45,677 nucleotides of DNA from contig JAEZUR010000109.1 in NCBI GenBank assembly GCA_023420935.1, positions 1 through 45,677 of the forward strand, read 5' to 3'. Origin of the DNA: Bacillota bacterium (GTDB lineage Bacteria > Bacillota > Clostridia > Lachnospirales > Lachnospiraceae). How positions within the stretch are numbered: the stretch's first letter is position 1; each line of letters starts with the position of its first letter. A program made the position numbers and the translations under genes. Positions 43,316 to 45,677 of this stretch are shown piece after piece. Under the pieces are notes generated by a model. That model worked only from the letters and a program-made list of their open reading frames with translations, was not told the origin of the DNA and made no database searches.

Positions 43316-43990
43316 ATGAGAATTTTATTAGCTGAGGACGAAAAGGAATTATCCAATGCACTAGTTGCTATTTTAAAACATAATAACTATTCAGTAGATC
43401 CAGTTTACGATGGTGCCGATGCACTGGATTATGGATTATCTTCAAACTATGATGTGATTATTTTAGATATTATGATGCCCAAAATGAGTGGCCTAGAAGT
43501 GTTAGAAAAATTACGACAAAAGGAGATTCAAACACCTATCCTTATGTTGACAGCAAAGGCAGAGATTGAAGATCGAATCCAAGGGTTAGATATGGGGGCA
43601 GATGATTATTTAAGTAAGCCATTTGCTATGGGAGAATTATTAGCTAGAGTTCGTGCCATGGGTAGAAGGAAATCAGAATTCACCCCTAATATAATAGAAG
43701 TAGGAAACATCAGTTTAAATAAAGAAAATTATGAATTGTCCAATGGACAGACATCCCAAAGACTTGGTAATAAAGAGTATCAGATGTTAGAAATGCTTAT
43801 GGTTAATCCGAAACGCCTAATATCAACAGAACAATTTATGGAACGTATCTGGGGATATGATGCTGAAGCTGAGATCAATGTGGTATGGGTCTATATATCT
43901 TACCTGCGAAAAAAACTTATATGTTTGGATGCTAATGTGAAAATTAAAGCAGTAAGAGGCGTAGGATATACATTGGAGGAATGTGAATGA
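43316..43990 (+). CDS. OmpR-family response regulator
   Basis: The ATG at 43316 follows GAAGG at 43303-43307, better than the GTG at 43301. About 224 residues. Receiver domain 1-120 with acidic pocket Glu7/Asp8, phospho-acceptor Asp51, a Thr in LMLTAKA, and Lys in LSKPF. The winged-helix DNA-binding domain of the OmpR type follows at about 130-224 (INVVWVYISYLRKKL). It is coupled to the sensor kinase gene by an ATGA overlap. Confidence 0.95.
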   Translation: MRILLAEDEKELSNALVAILKHNNYSVDPVYDGADALDYGLSSNYDVIILDIMMPKMSGLEVLEKLRQKEIQTPILMLTAKAEIEDRIQGLDMGADDYLSKPFAMGELLARVRAMGRRKSEFTPNIIEVGNISLNKENYELSNGQTSQRLGNKEYQMLEMLMVNPKRLISTEQFMERIWGYDAEAEINVVWVYISYLRKKLICLDANVKIKAVRGVGYTLEECE

Positions 43991-45213
43991 TTAAAAAACT
44001 ACAGCGTAAATTTATACTCATAACAATGGGATCATTGCTTATTGTAATGTTACTATTAGTGGGTGCAATTAATGGAGTTAATTTGTATCAGATGGAGCAA
44101 CGGTTCAATGGTGCTATTTCCATACTATCGGAGAACCAAGGTAAATTTCCAAAGTTTGAAAAGAAAGATCCTCCCAAGAAAGATCATAGGTTTGATTTTG
44201 TGATGAATGAAGAAACTCCTTTCTTAACTAGGTATTTTATTGTCAGTATGGATCAATCGAAGGATATTCAGAAGATAGATACCAGCCATATTGCGATTAC
44301 CTCACAGGATGCTAAAGATTATGCAACTAAGGTTATAGATAATAAGAAACAAAATGGATATGTTGGAGATTATAAATATACAATTGTAGAACAAAACGAT
44401 GGCTATATGTTAATATTTGTATACTGTAGAAATGAATTAGAAACAGCAACAAAATTTCTTCTAAATTCTTGTGTTATTGCCCTAATTACATTACTATTAA
44501 TGTTTATTTTAGTTTCTGTATTTTCCAAACGTGCCATCAAACCAATTATTGAAAGTTCAGAAAAGCAGAAGCAATTTATCACAGATGCGGGGCACGAGAT
44601 CAAAACCCCGATTGCAATTATATCAGCAAATACAGATGTATTAGAATTAATGAATGGAGCTAGTGAGTGGATTACTAGTATTCGAAATCAGACATCGCGT
44701 CTAGATAAATTAGTTAAGAATTTATTAATGCTTTCTAAGATGGAGGAAGGAAATATACAACTAGTATTTACTGATTTTGATTTAAGTAAAGTGGTGTATG
44801 AAACAGCCAATTCGTTTGAAGCAATGGCAGAGATGCAAAATAAAAAGTTCACCATGGATATACAAACAGACATTATACTCCACGGAGATGAAAATAGTAT
44901 ACAGCAATTAATCTCAACACTGGCAGATAATGCAATCAAGTATTCCAATGAGCAAGGAATCATATACCTATCCTTGACAACAACCAAAAAGGGAAAGAAA
45001 ATAGATATCTATAACACGACTGACAAAATGGAACCCCAAAACTTAGACAAACTATTTGACCGTTTCTATCGTGCTGACTCCTCCAGATCCAGAGAAACAG
45101 GCGGATATGGCATCGGTTTATCCATCGCCAAATCCATAGTAGAAGCACATCACGGAAAAATATCCGTAAAAAGTGACGATGGGAAGTCCATTTGCTTTAC
45201 GGTACTAATATAA
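43987..45213 (+). CDS. Sensor histidine kinase
   Basis: This 408-residue protein overlaps the regulator stop. Membrane segments at about 10-31 and 160-180 enclose an outer sensor domain of 130 residues. The HisKA box contains GHEIKTPIAIISAN with His203, followed by the N, G1 and G2 boxes of HATPase_c (DNAIKYSNEQG, GYGIGLSIAKSIVEAH). It phosphorylates the partner regulator. The signal is unknown. The linker at 52-64 is rich in Lys and Pro. Confidence 0.95.
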   Translation: MIKKLQRKFILITMGSLLIVMLLLVGAINGVNLYQMEQRFNGAISILSENQGKFPKFEKKDPPKKDHRFDFVMNEETPFLTRYFIVSMDQSKDIQKIDTSHIAITSQDAKDYATKVIDNKKQNGYVGDYKYTIVEQNDGYMLIFVYCRNELETATKFLLNSCVIALITLLLMFILVSVFSKRAIKPIIESSEKQKQFITDAGHEIKTPIAIISANTDVLELMNGASEWITSIRNQTSRLDKLVKNLLMLSKMEEGNIQLVFTDFDLSKVVYETANSFEAMAEMQNKKFTMDIQTDIILHGDENSIQQLISTLADNAIKYSNEQGIIYLSLTTTKKGKKIDIYNTTDKMEPQNLDKLFDRFYRADSSRSRETGGYGIGLSIAKSIVEAHHGKISVKSDDGKSICFTVLI

Positions 45214-45235
45214 CTCGATAAATTCTACACTAAGA

Positions 45236-45394
45236 GCAGGGGTGGCATCACGTTGTTCCCTCACACACTGGTGAAAAAACAAGAACCGGCATTTGTAGGT
45301 CGCTGTCGTACAGAAAAGTACGCCCTCGCCCCACAAATGTCGGTTCTTGTTTTTCCAACACTGCATTACGGGAACAACATGACGCCACCCCTGC
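45236..45394. repeat. 159-bp imperfect palindrome
   Basis: The left arm from GCAGGGGTGGC at 45236 and the right arm ending GCCACCCCTGC at 45394 pair over about 61 bases. Shared blocks are GTTGTTCCC, AAAAACAAGAACC and ACATTTGT, with wobble and mismatch between. The centre carries a small hairpin, CGTAC-AGAAAA-GTACG. It is richer in G and C than its surroundings and no gene is supported in it. It may be a MITE-like or other dispersed palindromic element. Confidence 0.7.
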
Positions 45395-45486
45395 CAGGAA
45401 GTTTATTGAAGAAAAATCATTCTAATAATACATCAATATGAAATAAATTTTATAAAGTTCTAGGAAGCAGCCTATCCAATGCACAG

Positions 45487-45613
45487 GCAATTGCACAACA
45501 AACTAGATTATTCAAAATAGGCGTATACAATTCCAGAGCGGAAGCTAAGCAAAGCGTTGAAGCGGAGGAACTGTATACGCCTATTTTGAATTCACAACGT
45601 AAATCTCAATTGC
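45487..45613. repeat. 127-bp palindrome with perfect 19-bp arms
   Basis: TTCAAAATAGGCGTATACA at 45511-45529 is matched exactly by its reverse complement at 45572-45590. Short outer arms GCAATTG (45487-45493) and CAATTGC (45607-45613) sit at similar distances. The centre holds AGAGCGGAAGC and AAGCGGAGG, a purine-rich stretch. No protein is supported here. A second dispersed element or a structured RNA is possible. Confidence 0.65.
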
Positions 45614-45677
45614 TGTCCCTTTGCCGTCCGCTAATCATACACAGTTCCTTTTTAAATTATTGTTAATTTAAAGTAAA

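Noticed and set aside
45253..45441. 62-codon frame after the histidine kinase
   Set aside because: It runs through both arms of the 159-bp palindrome and has no ribosome binding site, so it is a by-product of the repeat.
1..45677. tRNA, rRNA, CRISPR arrays and complete insertion sequences
   Set aside because: No tRNA-like cloverleaf, spaced direct-repeat array or transposase gene was found by eye.

Overview
The window looks like chromosome from a low-GC, Gram-positive, spore-forming anaerobe, most likely Lachnospiraceae or a related Clostridia. The reasons are strong AGGAGG ribosome binding sites, frequent TTG and GTG starts, the Firmicutes glgC/glgD pair, a WXG100/EssC type VII secretion module, a LysM-GH18 protein of the spore-lytic family and two methyl-accepting chemotaxis proteins. 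This taxonomy is inferred from gene content and family resemblance; no database was searched.

Layout. (1) 1-1570: a decayed left edge holding the tail of a gene, a degenerate frame with in-frame stops, a toxin-tail-like pseudogene with one nonsense codon, and two small intact genes that could be immunity proteins. (2) 1753-17025: seventeen genes on the + strand forming a Tad/Flp-pilus-like export machine. They encode a degenerate M23 protein, a SAF/CpaB-like protein, a CpaE-like protein with a broken P-loop, a CpaF/TadA ATPase, a double-length TadB/TadC-like protein, a set of small one-pass pilin-like proteins, a surface protein and a PrsA/SurA-like protein. (3) 17201-24860: a compact type VII (ESX) module with the WXG100 protein, EsaB/YukD, EssB/YukC, EssC with FHA domains, and a membrane Ser/Thr kinase. 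EsaA and EssA are not visible. The two modules are collinear and only 175 bp apart. Three transcription units of the Tad-like part share an unusual promoter with a 19-bp spacer. A combined Tad-like/ESX export system is the most interesting hypothesis of the window.

(4) 25104-28595: a PIN-PhoH ATPase and a chemoreceptor in one operon. (5) 28741-28881, minus strand: a 46-residue Ser/Asn/Lys repeat protein. (6) 29081-32330: a GT2-GtrA fusion, a phosphodiester-glycosidase-family protein, a small membrane protein and a DUF368 (PopT-type) transporter, suggesting polyprenyl-phosphate and cell-surface glycan work. (7) 32433-35104: a LysM-GH18 protein whose catalytic acid is missing, divergent from a soluble PQQ-type sugar dehydrogenase homologue. 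(8) 35254-40868: a eukaryote-type UDP-sugar pyrophosphorylase, a probable small RNA, a stand-alone P-loop ATPase, and glgC/glgD. (9) 41038-45213: a second chemoreceptor and an OmpR/histidine-kinase pair. (10) 45236-45613: two large imperfect palindromes.

How it fits together. If the two export modules cooperate, CpaF/TadA and EssC are the cytoplasmic motors and EsxA is a secreted component. The one-pass proteins, the degenerate M23 protein and the surface protein would form the envelope-spanning part, and the kinase could regulate EssC through its FHA domains. These functional links are inference from context.
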